A stretch of DNA of 64,000 nucleotides, taken from NCBI GenBank assembly GCA_025356015.1, contig JANXYO010000069.1:86730-150729 (forward strand), given 5' to 3'. This DNA is from Spirochaetaceae bacterium (GTDB lineage: Bacteria; Spirochaetota; Spirochaetia; Treponematales; Rectinemataceae). Under the pieces are notes generated by a model. It ran no database searches. It was not told the origin of the DNA and saw only the letters and a program-made list of their open reading frames with translations. Within the stretch, counting starts at the first letter, position 1. The number at the start of each line of letters is the position of its first letter. Shown here piece after piece: positions 8,295 through 16,696 of the stretch. Position numbers and translations under genes: made by a program.

Positions 8295-9289
8295 GCCGAC
8301 TCTCTTATTATTAGCTGGGGTCTGATCGCTTCCATGGGGGCAAGCTCCTGGCCTGCCCGCAATTCGAGCAGGACGCCCATCGCCAGCCTCCCGAGGCCCG
8401 AGATGTCCACCTTAAGCGTGGTGAGCGAAGGACGCACAAGGGCCGCGTAGGGGACGTCGTCGACTCCGATCACCGCTACATCGGCTGGCACACGCCTCCC
8501 CGATTCCGCAAGGCCGCGAAGGACGCCGATCGCGGTGATGTCGTTGTACGCAATGATCGCGTCGAGTGAGGGCTCGCGGGACAGCAGGACTGCCGCCGCA
8601 CGGGATCCGCCTTCGATATCGGGGATGCATCGCTCGATGAGGCTGGGCTCAGGGCTCATGCCCGCCCTGACAAGACCCGCCCTGTATCCCGCGAGCCGCC
8701 GCCTTGCGCTCCCCGATTCCCTGGGTCCGGCCACAAAGGCGATGCGGCGCCTGCCACAGGCGACAAGGTGTTTCACGGCCTCGAGGATTCCCCAACGGTC
8801 ATCGACATCGACGTTCGCGATCCCTGGGCCCCCGATGTCGGAGTTGACCAGGACGGCTGACCCGAAACGGCTGACCTGCTCCAGGAGCCTGCGCCGCGGC
8901 AGGCGCGAGGCCGCCACGATGACGCCATCGATGTGCTCCTCGATGAGTGAATCGAAGGCCGTCAGTTCGAGCTCGGGATCCTCGTCGGTGTTCATGATAA
9001 AGACATTGAGGTCGGCGGCCCTTGCGATGTCGGTGGCGCCCTTGGCGAGGATTGCGAAAAAGGGATTCGCCATGTCGGGGAAGACGATACCGAGGGTCGC
9101 GGTCCTCCTGGTGGCGAGGCCGCGCGCGACCCTGCTCGGCCTGTAGCCCATGCGCTCGGCAAGCTCGATGACGCTGCGCCTCGTCTCCTCGCCTACCCCC
9201 GGGCGGCCGTTGATGGCGCGCGAGACGGTCATGAGCGAGACCCCGGCCACCCGGGCTACATCCTCGATGGTGCTGCGCTTGTTTGCCAT
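8291..9289 (-). CDS. LacI-family transcriptional regulator
   Basis: 332 residues. The N-terminal helix-turn-helix (STIEDVARVAGVSLMTVSRA, residues 6-25) and hinge helix (RPSRVARGLATRRT) are followed by a periplasmic-binding-like sensor domain with TLGIVFPDMANPFF and AVIGVDDVPYAALVRPSLTT, typical LacI landmarks. It is divergent from the binding-protein/ABC/epimerase operon. A perfect LacI-type palindrome lies between the two starts at 9339-9352, directly after a consensus -10. I infer repression of that operon and possible autorepression, relieved by a sugar-like ligand. No clear ribosome-binding site precedes the ATG. Confidence 0.92.
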   Translation of the reverse strand: MANKRSTIEDVARVAGVSLMTVSRAINGRPGVGEETRRSVIELAERMGYRPSRVARGLATRRTATLGIVFPDMANPFFAILAKGATDIARAADLNVFIMNTDEDPELELTAFDSLIEEHIDGVIVAASRLPRRRLLEQVSRFGSAVLVNSDIGGPGIANVDVDDRWGILEAVKHLVACGRRRIAFVAGPRESGSARRRLAGYRAGLVRAGMSPEPSLIERCIPDIEGGSRAAAVLLSREPSLDAIIAYNDITAIGVLRGLAESGRRVPADVAVIGVDDVPYAALVRPSLTTLKVDISGLGRLAMGVLLELRAGQELAPMEAIRPQLIIRESA

Positions 9290-9308
9290 TTCGCGTGGAA
9301 GTTTATCA

Positions 9309-9336
9309 TTGACAAGTCGGGGAAGGCAAGTATAAT
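9309..9336 (+). promoter_or_regulatory. Consensus sigma70 promoter of the ABC/epimerase operon
   Basis: TTGACA (9309-9314), 16-bp spacer, TATAAT (9331-9336): both hexamers match consensus exactly. It lies about 77 bp upstream of the binding-protein start at 9413. The adjoining operator explains how so strong a promoter would be kept silent. Confidence 0.85.
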
Positions 9337-9338
9337 CG

Positions 9339-9352
9339 CGTTAGCGCTAACG
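9339..9352. promoter_or_regulatory. LacI-type operator, perfect 14-bp palindrome
   Basis: CGTTAGCGCTAACG is its own inverse complement and has the central CG expected of LacI/GalR operators. It begins 2 bp after the -10 hexamer and would cover the transcription start, the classical position for repression. The likely binder is the product of the divergent gene at 8291-9289. Confidence 0.85.
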
Positions 9353-9412
9353 TAATCTGGCTGCTGGCCAGCCGGATCGCGCCTTTGGCGAAGCCACACA
9401 TTGGAGGTCGCG

Positions 9413-10588
9413 ATGAGAACGAAGTCCAGATGGGGAGTTGTCTTTCTCGCGCTGCTAGCGATCAGTCTTTTCGCCGTCACAGACGCCGCCGCACAGGTAA
9501 CCGTCGCAAAGCCGGTCAAGCTCAGCATCATCGACGTCGCAGGCAACCTGCGCCTGTCCAAGCCGGCGATCGAAGCCTTCAAGGCCGCGAATCCAAAGCT
9601 CGTCTCCGACATCGAATACCTGGTCGCGACCGCCCCGGAGCTTCCGTCCAAGCTCAAGGCCCAGCAGATGGCAGGCAATATCGACACCACTTTGGTCCTC
9701 ACGGGATACGACGCCCTCGCAGGCGGCATGGACATGGACGTGTACGAGCAGATCATGCCCAAGTACAAGGACGCCTTCCAGAAGACGATCGACAGCTACC
9801 TTCCCGGCGCCAAGGCCGCCTACGACCTTTTCAACGGCTATGGCCTGGCCCAGTCCTTCTGCCCCGGCGGCCCCATGTTCACCTACAACCCCGACAAGGT
9901 CGCGAAGGTCCCACAGACCCCGGCCGAGCTCCTCGCCTGGGCCAAGGCCAATCCCGGCAAGTTCATCTACGCCAGGCCAGCCAACTCCGGCCCTGGACGC
10001 GCCTTCCTCCAGGGCCTGCCCTACATCCTCGGAGACAAGAATCCCAAGGATCCCAAGACCTGGGACAAGACCTGGGCCTTCCTCAAGGAACTTGACAATT
10101 ACATCGATTATTATCCCACCGGCACCGCCATCGTGTGGAAGGAAGTGGCCGAGGGAACGAGATACATGGCCGCCAGCCACCTTGGCTGGGACATGTACAT
10201 CAGGATCAGCAACACCGTTCCCGCCAATTTCCAGGCCTTCTTCCTCGACAACACCACCTGGGTGACCGACACCCAGTTCATGGCCATCCCCAAGGGCCTC
10301 GACAAGGACCGCCTCGCCGTCACCGTGGAGCTCATGAAGTGGATGATGACCCCCAAGATGCAGGCCGTCACCTACGATCAGGGCTATTTCTACCCCGGTC
10401 CGGCCATCAAGGGCGTCACCCTCGACATGGCTCCCGCCGATAGCCAGACAGGCATCAAGCCCGCCATCAGGGCGGCATACGAGCAGGCGATCGTCAAGCT
10501 TCCCAACACAACCCAGCTTGGCCCGGCGGCCCTCGTCGAGGCGATGAACATGTGGGACGACCTGGTGGGCGCGAAGATCAAGAAATAG
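9413..10588 (+). CDS. ABC importer solute-binding protein, family 1
   Basis: 391 residues. A signal peptide (MRTKSRWGVVFLALLAISLF, cleavage near DAAAQ) precedes a family 1 binding protein with two lobes. Recognisable parts are PVKLSIIDVAGNLRLSKPAI, the lobe-2 segment TYNPDKVAKVPQTPAELLAW and QFMAIPKGLDKD. Such proteins capture a ligand in the periplasm for the membrane ABC complex. ATG 9413 was preferred because GGAGG (9403-9407) sits at correct spacing; an upstream TTG overlaps that site. It is the first gene of a five-gene operon with ATPase, two permeases and an AGE-family epimerase, so the ligand is probably a carbohydrate derivative. Confidence 0.88.
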   Translation: MRTKSRWGVVFLALLAISLFAVTDAAAQVTVAKPVKLSIIDVAGNLRLSKPAIEAFKAANPKLVSDIEYLVATAPELPSKLKAQQMAGNIDTTLVLTGYDALAGGMDMDVYEQIMPKYKDAFQKTIDSYLPGAKAAYDLFNGYGLAQSFCPGGPMFTYNPDKVAKVPQTPAELLAWAKANPGKFIYARPANSGPGRAFLQGLPYILGDKNPKDPKTWDKTWAFLKELDNYIDYYPTGTAIVWKEVAEGTRYMAASHLGWDMYIRISNTVPANFQAFFLDNTTWVTDTQFMAIPKGLDKDRLAVTVELMKWMMTPKMQAVTYDQGYFYPGPAIKGVTLDMAPADSQTGIKPAIRAAYEQAIVKLPNTTQLGPAALVEAMNMWDDLVGAKIKK

Positions 10589-10730
10589 CCTGCCCTCCCG
10601 GAAACGGCGCCTTCGGTTCCCCGTGGCCTGGCCCTGCCAGCCCGGGGACCCGGGGTCGTCGCCGATCCTTTGCGCGCCTTTAGTCTCCTACAAGGAGCCG
10701 AAGGCATCCGAAACGTCACGAGGATATGGA

Positions 10731-11909
10731 ATGAAGGACTTCAAGACCATCTCCGTCAGAGGCATGACGAAGCGATTCGGCGAGAAGACAGCTGTCAACG
10801 ACTTCTCCCTCGAATTCGGCAAGGGCGAGTTCGTCACCTTTCTTGGGCCATCGGGCTGCGGAAAGTCCACGGCGCTCAACTGCATCACAGGGCTCATCCC
10901 GATAACGAGCGGCGAGATATGGATCGACGACGAGTGCGTCGACAACACTAAAACCAAGATCCCGCCCGAGAAGCGCGAGTTCGGCATGGTCTTTCAGAAC
11001 TATGCCCTCTTCCCCCACCTCACGGTCTTCGAGAACGTGGCCTTTGGGCTCAGGCTTCGCCGTGTCCGCAAGGCCGAGCTCTCGAGACGGGTCGACACGG
11101 CGCTCAGGCTGGTCCACCTCGAGGGTTACGCGGCGAAATTTCCGACCCAGATGTCGGGCGGGGAGCAGCAGAGGGTCGCGATCGCCCGCTGCATCGTCCT
11201 CGAGCCGCGGCTCCTCCTGCTCGACGAGCCGCTCTCGAATCTCGACGCGAAACTCCGCGTCGAGCTCCGCTACGAGATCAAGGCCCTGCATGAGCGACTA
11301 AAGGTCACCACGATCTATGTCACCCACGACCAGACCGAGGCCCTCGCCCTCTCAGACCGGATAGTGGTCCTGCGCTCCGGCCGCATCCAGCAGGTCGGGA
11401 CTCCCTCCGAGGTCTTTTCGGATCCAGCCAATCTCTTCGTCGCGGATTTCATGGGCTTCAAGAACGTCTGGACCGTGAGGGTCAAGTCACTGCGCGAGAT
11501 CGGCGGGGCGCTCGAGGCGAGCCTCGATGCCCAGGGCATTCCCCTCACCGCGCGGATGGCCTGGCCAGAGGGCGACAAGCGCCGCACCGTCCTGGCCGAG
11601 GCCTTCAGGACTGGCGCCGAAATGCGCACCGCCGTGCGGCCCGAGGACATCGTGATCGCCGGAGCGGCCGGGGAGAACCGCATCGCCTGCGCCGCGACCC
11701 TCGTCGAGTACCAGGGCCAGGCTAGCCAGGTCAGCGCCACGCCAAGGCTCGCAGCGACCAGTGATGACGGAAGTCCCCTGCGTCTGGACTTGCGCACCGG
11801 AAGCCGGATCGCCGAGGGCGGAAGCTTCGAGGTCTCCGTCCCGGGCGACAAGATCCTCCTCTTCCCGCCGACCGAGACGGCCGCTGAGGCCGCGGGGTGG
11901 ACGCCGTGA
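10731..11909 (+). CDS. ABC importer ATPase, PotA/FbpC type
   Basis: 392 residues. Walker A GPSGCGKST (39-47), Q loop VFQNYALFPHLTV, signature MSGGEQQRVAIAR, Walker B LLLLDEPLSNLD and the switch His in YVTHDQTEALAL are all intact. A C-terminal TOBE-like regulatory region follows (DPANLFVADFMGFKN onward). This is the architecture of spermidine/putrescine, iron and related importers (CUT1-like ATPases are similar). ATG 10731 has AGGATATGGA in front. A 142-bp gap separates it from the binding-protein gene, and its 3' end overlaps the next permease by 13 bp. It energises the importer formed by the next two genes. Confidence 0.92.
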   Translation: MKDFKTISVRGMTKRFGEKTAVNDFSLEFGKGEFVTFLGPSGCGKSTALNCITGLIPITSGEIWIDDECVDNTKTKIPPEKREFGMVFQNYALFPHLTVFENVAFGLRLRRVRKAELSRRVDTALRLVHLEGYAAKFPTQMSGGEQQRVAIARCIVLEPRLLLLDEPLSNLDAKLRVELRYEIKALHERLKVTTIYVTHDQTEALALSDRIVVLRSGRIQQVGTPSEVFSDPANLFVADFMGFKNVWTVRVKSLREIGGALEASLDAQGIPLTARMAWPEGDKRRTVLAEAFRTGAEMRTAVRPEDIVIAGAAGENRIACAATLVEYQGQASQVSATPRLAATSDDGSPLRLDLRTGSRIAEGGSFEVSVPGDKILLFPPTETAAEAAGWTP

Positions 11910-12763
11910 AGGGCTCCTCGAAGGCCGGGGCCCTCCCCCTCCTCCTGCCGGCCATCCTCTTCCTGGTCTTGCTCTTCCTGTATCCCTTCGCCTACGGCCT
12001 CTACCTCAGCCTGACCACGGCAAAGGGCGAACCCAGCCTCGGCAATTACCTCAGGTTCTTCGGCGAGGCGAGGGATTTCCGGACCATCTGGGTGACCCTC
12101 CAGATCGCCGTTCCGATAACCCTTGTCAACGTGGGCCTCGCCGTCCCCTTCGCCTATTACATGCGCAGGGGGATGCGCGGAGAAAGGCTGATAACATTCT
12201 TCCTCATAATCCCCATTACCCTGGGGACAGTGCTCGTCTCCGAGGGGATGCTGTCTTTCATGGGCCCGAAAGGCTGGCTCAACCAGCTGCTGCTGGCCCT
12301 CCACGTGGTGGCCGAGCCCTACCGCTTCACCCACAACTACCTCGGCGTCGTCATCTCCCTCGGCTTGCAGGGTTTCCCCTACGCCTTCCTCATGCTCCTG
12401 GGCTACGTCTCGGGCATCAATCCCGATCTTGAAAAAGCGAGTCAGATGCTCGGCGCAAACAGGTGGCAGACCTTCTGGAAGATCCTGTTCCCGCTCATGA
12501 TACCCGGCATCGCGATCTCCTTCTGTCTCAATTTCGTGATGGCCTTCTCGGTCTTCCCCTCGGCTGTCCTTCTCGGCCAGCCATCGGGACCTACTCGCGT
12601 CATCTCGATAGCGGCCTACCAGTGGGCCTTCGAGAAATTCAACTTCAACGCCGCCTCGGCCATCTCGATGGTGATGGCGGCCATAGAACTCCTGGTGATA
12701 TCCGCCGTCCTCGTCTGGAGGAGCAGGATGTACAAGGGAGCCTCGATGGTGGGGAAGGGGTGA
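11897..12763 (+). CDS. ABC importer permease, PotB/FbpB-like
   Basis: 288 residues with about six membrane segments and the ABC-coupling EAA motif (EKASQMLGANRWQTFWKILFPL, of which the core is A-x-MLGA). The GTG at 11897 overlaps the ATPase gene; a second GTG at 11906 overlaps the ATPase stop as GTGA and is an equally plausible start. Both imply translational coupling. With the permease that follows it would form the heterodimeric membrane channel of the importer in the inner membrane. Confidence 0.9.
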   Translation: MDAVKGSSKAGALPLLLPAILFLVLLFLYPFAYGLYLSLTTAKGEPSLGNYLRFFGEARDFRTIWVTLQIAVPITLVNVGLAVPFAYYMRRGMRGERLITFFLIIPITLGTVLVSEGMLSFMGPKGWLNQLLLALHVVAEPYRFTHNYLGVVISLGLQGFPYAFLMLLGYVSGINPDLEKASQMLGANRWQTFWKILFPLMIPGIAISFCLNFVMAFSVFPSAVLLGQPSGPTRVISIAAYQWAFEKFNFNAASAISMVMAAIELLVISAVLVWRSRMYKGASMVGKG

Positions 12764-12767
12764 TCCC

Positions 12768-13583
12768 ATGCTCGGCAGACTGAGGCCTTCAAGGCTAGTG
12801 TTCTTCGCGGCGATCGCCGCCTATGTGTTCATCGTACTCGGCATTCTCCTTACCGTCATCCTCAACTCCCTCTCCAAGGGATGGTTCTCCGGCCTCCTGC
12901 CACCCTACCTGACGACGGAGTGGTACAAGTATGCGGCGACCGACCACGACATACCCAACCTCCTCGCCGTCACCTTCACGGTTGTCCTCGCCGATGTCCT
13001 CATAGCCCTGCTCATCGCCTTCCCTGCAGCCTATGTCCTCGCTCGTCAGGAATTCCGCGGGAAGGGCCTCTTCCTCTCCCTCCTGCTCCTGCCCATGATC
13101 GTTCCACCCATGACCTATGGCATCCCGCTCGCGATGCTCTGCTACAAGTTCCACCTCGCCGCCAAGGTGGTCGGCGTCGTCATCGTCAACCTGGTGCCCA
13201 TCGTTCCCTTCATGGTCCTCGTCCTCATGCCCTTCATAGAACAGGTGGGGACGAACCTCGAATCGGCCGCGAAGATGCTCGGCGCGAGCCGCTGGACCAT
13301 CTTCCGCAAGGTCCTGGTCCCCCTCACCGTCCCAGGGATACTCACCGCCGGCATCCTGTCGCTGGTGAAAGCCATATCGATGTTCGAGCTCACCTATCTC
13401 GTGGCCGGAGGCAAGAGCCAGACGATCGTCGTCGCCCTCTATGCCGACGCCTACGCCGCGGGGGCCAGGCCAGCCCAGGCTGTCGATGCCCTCGCCGTCA
13501 TCTACTTCCTCATTGCGATGCTATGCCTCATGATCTCCCTGCGTTTCGTGAGTCCGACCCAGATGGTGTTCAAGCTAAAATGA
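12768..13583 (+). CDS. ABC importer permease, PotC-like
   Basis: 271 residues, six membrane segments, with an EAA loop (ESAAKMLGASRWTIFRKVL) as in the second permease of spermidine/iron-type importers. It starts 4 bp after the first permease, and its stop codon overlaps the ATG of the epimerase gene (ATGA at 13580-13583), so the two are almost certainly co-translated. It partners the preceding permease and the ATPase at 10731-11909. The Pot/Fbp-like channel beside a LacI regulator and a sugar epimerase is an uncommon mix. Confidence 0.9.
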   Translation: MLGRLRPSRLVFFAAIAAYVFIVLGILLTVILNSLSKGWFSGLLPPYLTTEWYKYAATDHDIPNLLAVTFTVVLADVLIALLIAFPAAYVLARQEFRGKGLFLSLLLLPMIVPPMTYGIPLAMLCYKFHLAAKVVGVVIVNLVPIVPFMVLVLMPFIEQVGTNLESAAKMLGASRWTIFRKVLVPLTVPGILTAGILSLVKAISMFELTYLVAGGKSQTIVVALYADAYAAGARPAQAVDALAVIYFLIAMLCLMISLRFVSPTQMVFKLK

Positions 13584-14713
13584 TGGACCCGGGGATGGAG
13601 CTCGACCCGGCCGCGATCTGCTCCGAATGGCGGAAGTCACTTCCACTCACGGCAGGCGGCTACGCCGAGGCCGTCGATTCCTCCTGGAAGGAGGCAGGCG
13701 AGCAGTCGCGGACCGCCCTCGCCCAGGCGAGGCTCGCCTACGTGTTCACACACGCGGGCGTCAGGGGGGACAGCGCCTGCGCGGCGGCGGGCGCGGAGTC
13801 GGTGGCCAGGTTACAGGGCATCTTCTGGAATCAGGACCGCAAGGGCTGGGCCCGCCTTGCCACGGTGTCGGGGCAGATCCTCGACGCCACGATAGACACC
13901 TATGACCAGGCCTTCGGCCTCCTCGCCCTCGCTTGGCACTACCGGTCCACGGGAGAGACCTGGACTAGGGCGGCCGCCGGCCTCGTCGTGGAAGGCCTCA
14001 AGGAGGCGGCGGCCATGGTGGGGGGGCTGGGCTATCCCGAGGAGCGCCGCGGCGCGGGATCGGCCCCGGCCTCGCCGTTCCGTAGGCAGAACCCCCACAT
14101 GCACCTGCTCGAGGCCTTCCTCGCCTGGCACGCGGCCGATCCGGAAGGCCCCTGGCTCGCCCTTGCGCGGGAGATCGTGGTCCTCTTCCGGAGCCGATTC
14201 CGCGATCCTAGAGACGGCAGCCTCCGCGAATTCTTCGACGCTGGATGGAAGCCCGCGGACGGTGGCGCGGGAAGCATCAGGGAACCCGGCCACCATTTCG
14301 AATGGGTATGGCTCCTGCGGCGCTGGCAGGATGCGAGCGGCGACGAGACTTCCCTGGAGGACGCGAGCCGGCTCCAGGCCTTCGCCTGCGGCCGTGGCCT
14401 TGATTCCGACGGCCTCGCCTTCGACGAGATCGATCCGGAGGGAAGGGTCCTCAGGGGCTCAAAGCTCCTCTGGCCCCAGACCGAACTGCTCAAGGCTCGA
14501 TTGGCTTGCCACGAGTGGACGAGGGATCTCGCGTCCCTCGATTCCGCGCGCGAAATCCTTGCCTTGATCGGCGAGCGCTACATGGTCCCCGGCACGGCCT
14601 TGTGGCACAACCAGCTCGACCGGGAGGGGCGGCCGCTTGCTTCCCCCACTCGTTCAAGGCTCCTCTACCACCTCTTCATTGCCCTCGCCGAGGCTGAGCG
14701 CCTGCTCGGCTAG
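13580..14713 (+). CDS. AGE-family sugar epimerase/isomerase
   Basis: 377 residues of the (alpha/alpha)6-barrel family that includes N-acylglucosamine 2-epimerase, mannose isomerase and cellobiose 2-epimerase. Landmarks are YDQAFGLLALAWHY, NPHMHLLEAFLAWH with a catalytic-type His, PGHHFEWVWLLRRW with the second conserved His, and LLWPQTELLKARLA. It would interconvert a sugar at C1/C2 in the cytoplasm. The ATG overlaps the permease stop (ATGA), so it belongs to the operon, and its substrate is probably what the importer brings in. The individual sugar cannot be called from sequence alone. Confidence 0.85.
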   Translation: MMDPGMELDPAAICSEWRKSLPLTAGGYAEAVDSSWKEAGEQSRTALAQARLAYVFTHAGVRGDSACAAAGAESVARLQGIFWNQDRKGWARLATVSGQILDATIDTYDQAFGLLALAWHYRSTGETWTRAAAGLVVEGLKEAAAMVGGLGYPEERRGAGSAPASPFRRQNPHMHLLEAFLAWHAADPEGPWLALAREIVVLFRSRFRDPRDGSLREFFDAGWKPADGGAGSIREPGHHFEWVWLLRRWQDASGDETSLEDASRLQAFACGRGLDSDGLAFDEIDPEGRVLRGSKLLWPQTELLKARLACHEWTRDLASLDSAREILALIGERYMVPGTALWHNQLDREGRPLASPTRSRLLYHLFIALAEAERLLG

Positions 14714-14717
14714 AAGA

Positions 14718-15740
14718 TCAGGAACCGAGCACACCGAGGAAGGCCCTCAGATTCTCGCTCCCGACTCCCGGAGGCATGCCGCCGGCGCAGGAGTGAACCA
14801 CCCGCGCTCCCGGAGGGACCGAGGCGAGCTGGAGCCTGAGGGCCGAGGCCACTGCCTCGGGCGAGGCCGCCGCGAGGACGTCCCGGGGCGGGATGCTGCC
14901 GAGGAAGGCCAGTTTTCCGCCTGAGAGCCCATGCAGCTCGGCGAGGGAATGCTGGATGCCAGGGTTGTAGAGGTTGATGCCGATCCCGCTATACAGGGCG
15001 ACAGACGAGGCGCAGTCGGCGTCGTTGTGGAAGAGCTTCACCGGAAGGTCGGGCGCATAGAGCTCCTTCATGTAGGGCATGGCGAATTCCCGGAAATCAC
15101 CTTCGCCTATGAATCCCACGATGTCATCGAGGACCATTATCCCCTGGATGGAAGGAAAGCGCCTTCGCTGGGTCTCGTGCCAGCGGGAGAGGAAAGAGGT
15201 GATCACCCTGAGCAGACGATGGGCGCGCTCGCTCTCGGTCTTCAGGGCTATGAGGAACTCCGTCGTGCCCATGAGGAAGGAGGCGATGTTGAGCGGGCCG
15301 CGGGATATCGAGAAGCGGAATCGATGGCCAAGCGCTTCCATCCTGGGCTGGGCATACTCCATGCGCTTGAGCACGAAGGGCAGGAGGCCGTCTTTCTCTG
15401 GATATGGCTCCGCGAGATCGTCTATGTCCTCGATCCGCCGTATCACCGGGTGGGCATAGGGGAACTCGTTTTCGGGAAAGGAGCACCGGGCGCCGAATGC
15501 CGATGGCTCGGTGCACATGCCGAACTCGGCCCAGAAACCCGGAAGAAAGACCGCATCGGGGAATGCCTCGATCGCGGCCTTGTTAGCCTCGAACCAGGTG
15601 GCATCGCTTGCGAAGTAGTCAAGGATCGTGCGGCCCTGCCAGTTCGGGAGCCAAGGGCTGTCGATGATGAAGGCCGCGAGCGGCTTCTTCCGGCGTCCTT
15701 CGATGACCTCGCGCAATGCAGTCCACTGTGTATCGGTCAT
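14718..15740 (-). CDS. Uroporphyrinogen-decarboxylase-like (UroD/methyltransferase family) protein
   Basis: 340 residues with the UroD TIM-barrel fold signature: a substrate-entry block FPDAVFLPGFWAEFGMCTEP, then IMVLDDIVGFIGEGDFREF, LFHNDADCASSV and GSIPPRDVLAA. The family contains heme-pathway UroD and corrinoid methyltransferases such as MtaA/CmuA. The classical UroD N-terminal RxPxWxMRQ motif is absent, so a methyltransfer or other role is more likely. No other heme genes are nearby. ATG 15740 is preceded by AAGGGAT. It ends 4 bp from the epimerase gene's stop, tail to tail, and may not be related functionally. Confidence 0.75.
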   Translation of the reverse strand: MTDTQWTALREVIEGRRKKPLAAFIIDSPWLPNWQGRTILDYFASDATWFEANKAAIEAFPDAVFLPGFWAEFGMCTEPSAFGARCSFPENEFPYAHPVIRRIEDIDDLAEPYPEKDGLLPFVLKRMEYAQPRMEALGHRFRFSISRGPLNIASFLMGTTEFLIALKTESERAHRLLRVITSFLSRWHETQRRRFPSIQGIMVLDDIVGFIGEGDFREFAMPYMKELYAPDLPVKLFHNDADCASSVALYSGIGINLYNPGIQHSLAELHGLSGGKLAFLGSIPPRDVLAAASPEAVASALRLQLASVPPGARVVHSCAGGMPPGVGSENLRAFLGVLGS

Positions 15741-15892
15741 ATCCCTTGGACCCTCCCCGGGGCCCACCGGACCCACGACACACTACACCCCGGCTTCCTG
15801 GGATCGCAATGCCCGCCTCGGGCGATTTTCCGCAGCCCTTCCCTGAAAATGGCGGCCTTCTCCCCTTCCTCGATACAGCATAACATGGGCGC

Positions 15893-16696
15893 ATGAAACT
15901 CAAGATCGGCATTTCCGGCGCGAGCGGCTGGGTCGGCAGGCCACTGTGTGTCGCCATTTCGAAGACCGACGACCTCGAGCTTGTCGCCGCAGTCGCCAGG
16001 AGCCACGCGGGCCGCCTGCTTGCTGAGATCACCGGTCATCCCGGGCACGGGCTCATGGTCGCGGGCTCGGTCGAACAGGCGCTGCCCGAAACCGGGGCCT
16101 GCGATGTCTGGGTCGATTTCACCAGCGCCAGCGCGGTCAAGGCCAATGTCATGTCCGCGATGGTGAGGGGCGCCCATGTGGTGATCGGGTCCTCGGGACT
16201 CACGGAAGAGGATTTCGAGGAGATCGACAGGGCGGCCCTCCGGGCCGGAGTGGGAGTCATCGCGGCAGGTAATTTCGCCATAACGGTTGTCCTCCTGCAG
16301 CGTTTCGCCTGCGAGGCAGCGAAATATCTGTCACACTGGGAGATCATCGACTACGCCACCGACGAAAAAGTGGACGCGCCGAGCGGCACGGCGCGGGAGC
16401 TCGCCTTCAGGCTCTCGCAGGTCGCCCAGCCCCGCAATCGTGTTCCGCTGGCGGACACGGTCGGAATGCGGGAAAGCCGGGGGGCGACGCTCAAGGGGAG
16501 CCAGATCCACTCGGTCCGCCTGCCCGGCCACGTCCTGGGCATCGAGGCCCTTTTCGGCTCTGCAGAGGAGCGGCTCTCGATCCGCCACGACGCGGGAAGC
16601 GGTGCGGCCCCCTACATAGACGGGACCCTCCTCGCGATTCGCAGGGTCGTCACCAGGGTCGGCCTCGTCAGGGGCCTGGACCGTATAATGGACTAG
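15893..16696 (+). CDS. dapB: 4-hydroxy-tetrahydrodipicolinate reductase (DapB), variant active site
   Basis: 267 residues. The NAD(P)-binding GISGASGWVGRP (6-17) and substrate motif KVDAPSGTARE (159-169) identify DapB, the lysine/diaminopimelate pathway enzyme that supplies peptidoglycan precursors. In E. coli the conserved Lys is preceded at -4/-3 by two His, one acting as the catalytic acid; here these are Ala155 and Thr156 (YATDEK). I recall a DapB subgroup with a DYAxDxK version, so this may be a subfamily trait rather than damage. No other dap genes are adjacent. Its stop overlaps the FecR gene's stop (CTAG). Confidence 0.85.
   Translation: MKLKIGISGASGWVGRPLCVAISKTDDLELVAAVARSHAGRLLAEITGHPGHGLMVAGSVEQALPETGACDVWVDFTSASAVKANVMSAMVRGAHVVIGSSGLTEEDFEEIDRAALRAGVGVIAAGNFAITVVLLQRFACEAAKYLSHWEIIDYATDEKVDAPSGTARELAFRLSQVAQPRNRVPLADTVGMRESRGATLKGSQIHSVRLPGHVLGIEALFGSAEERLSIRHDAGSGAAPYIDGTLLAIRRVVTRVGLVRGLDRIMD

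Noticed and set aside
9401..9412. Upstream TTG as start for the binding protein
   Set aside because: It lies within the Shine-Dalgarno region GGAGG, and the signal peptide begins at the ATG at 9413.
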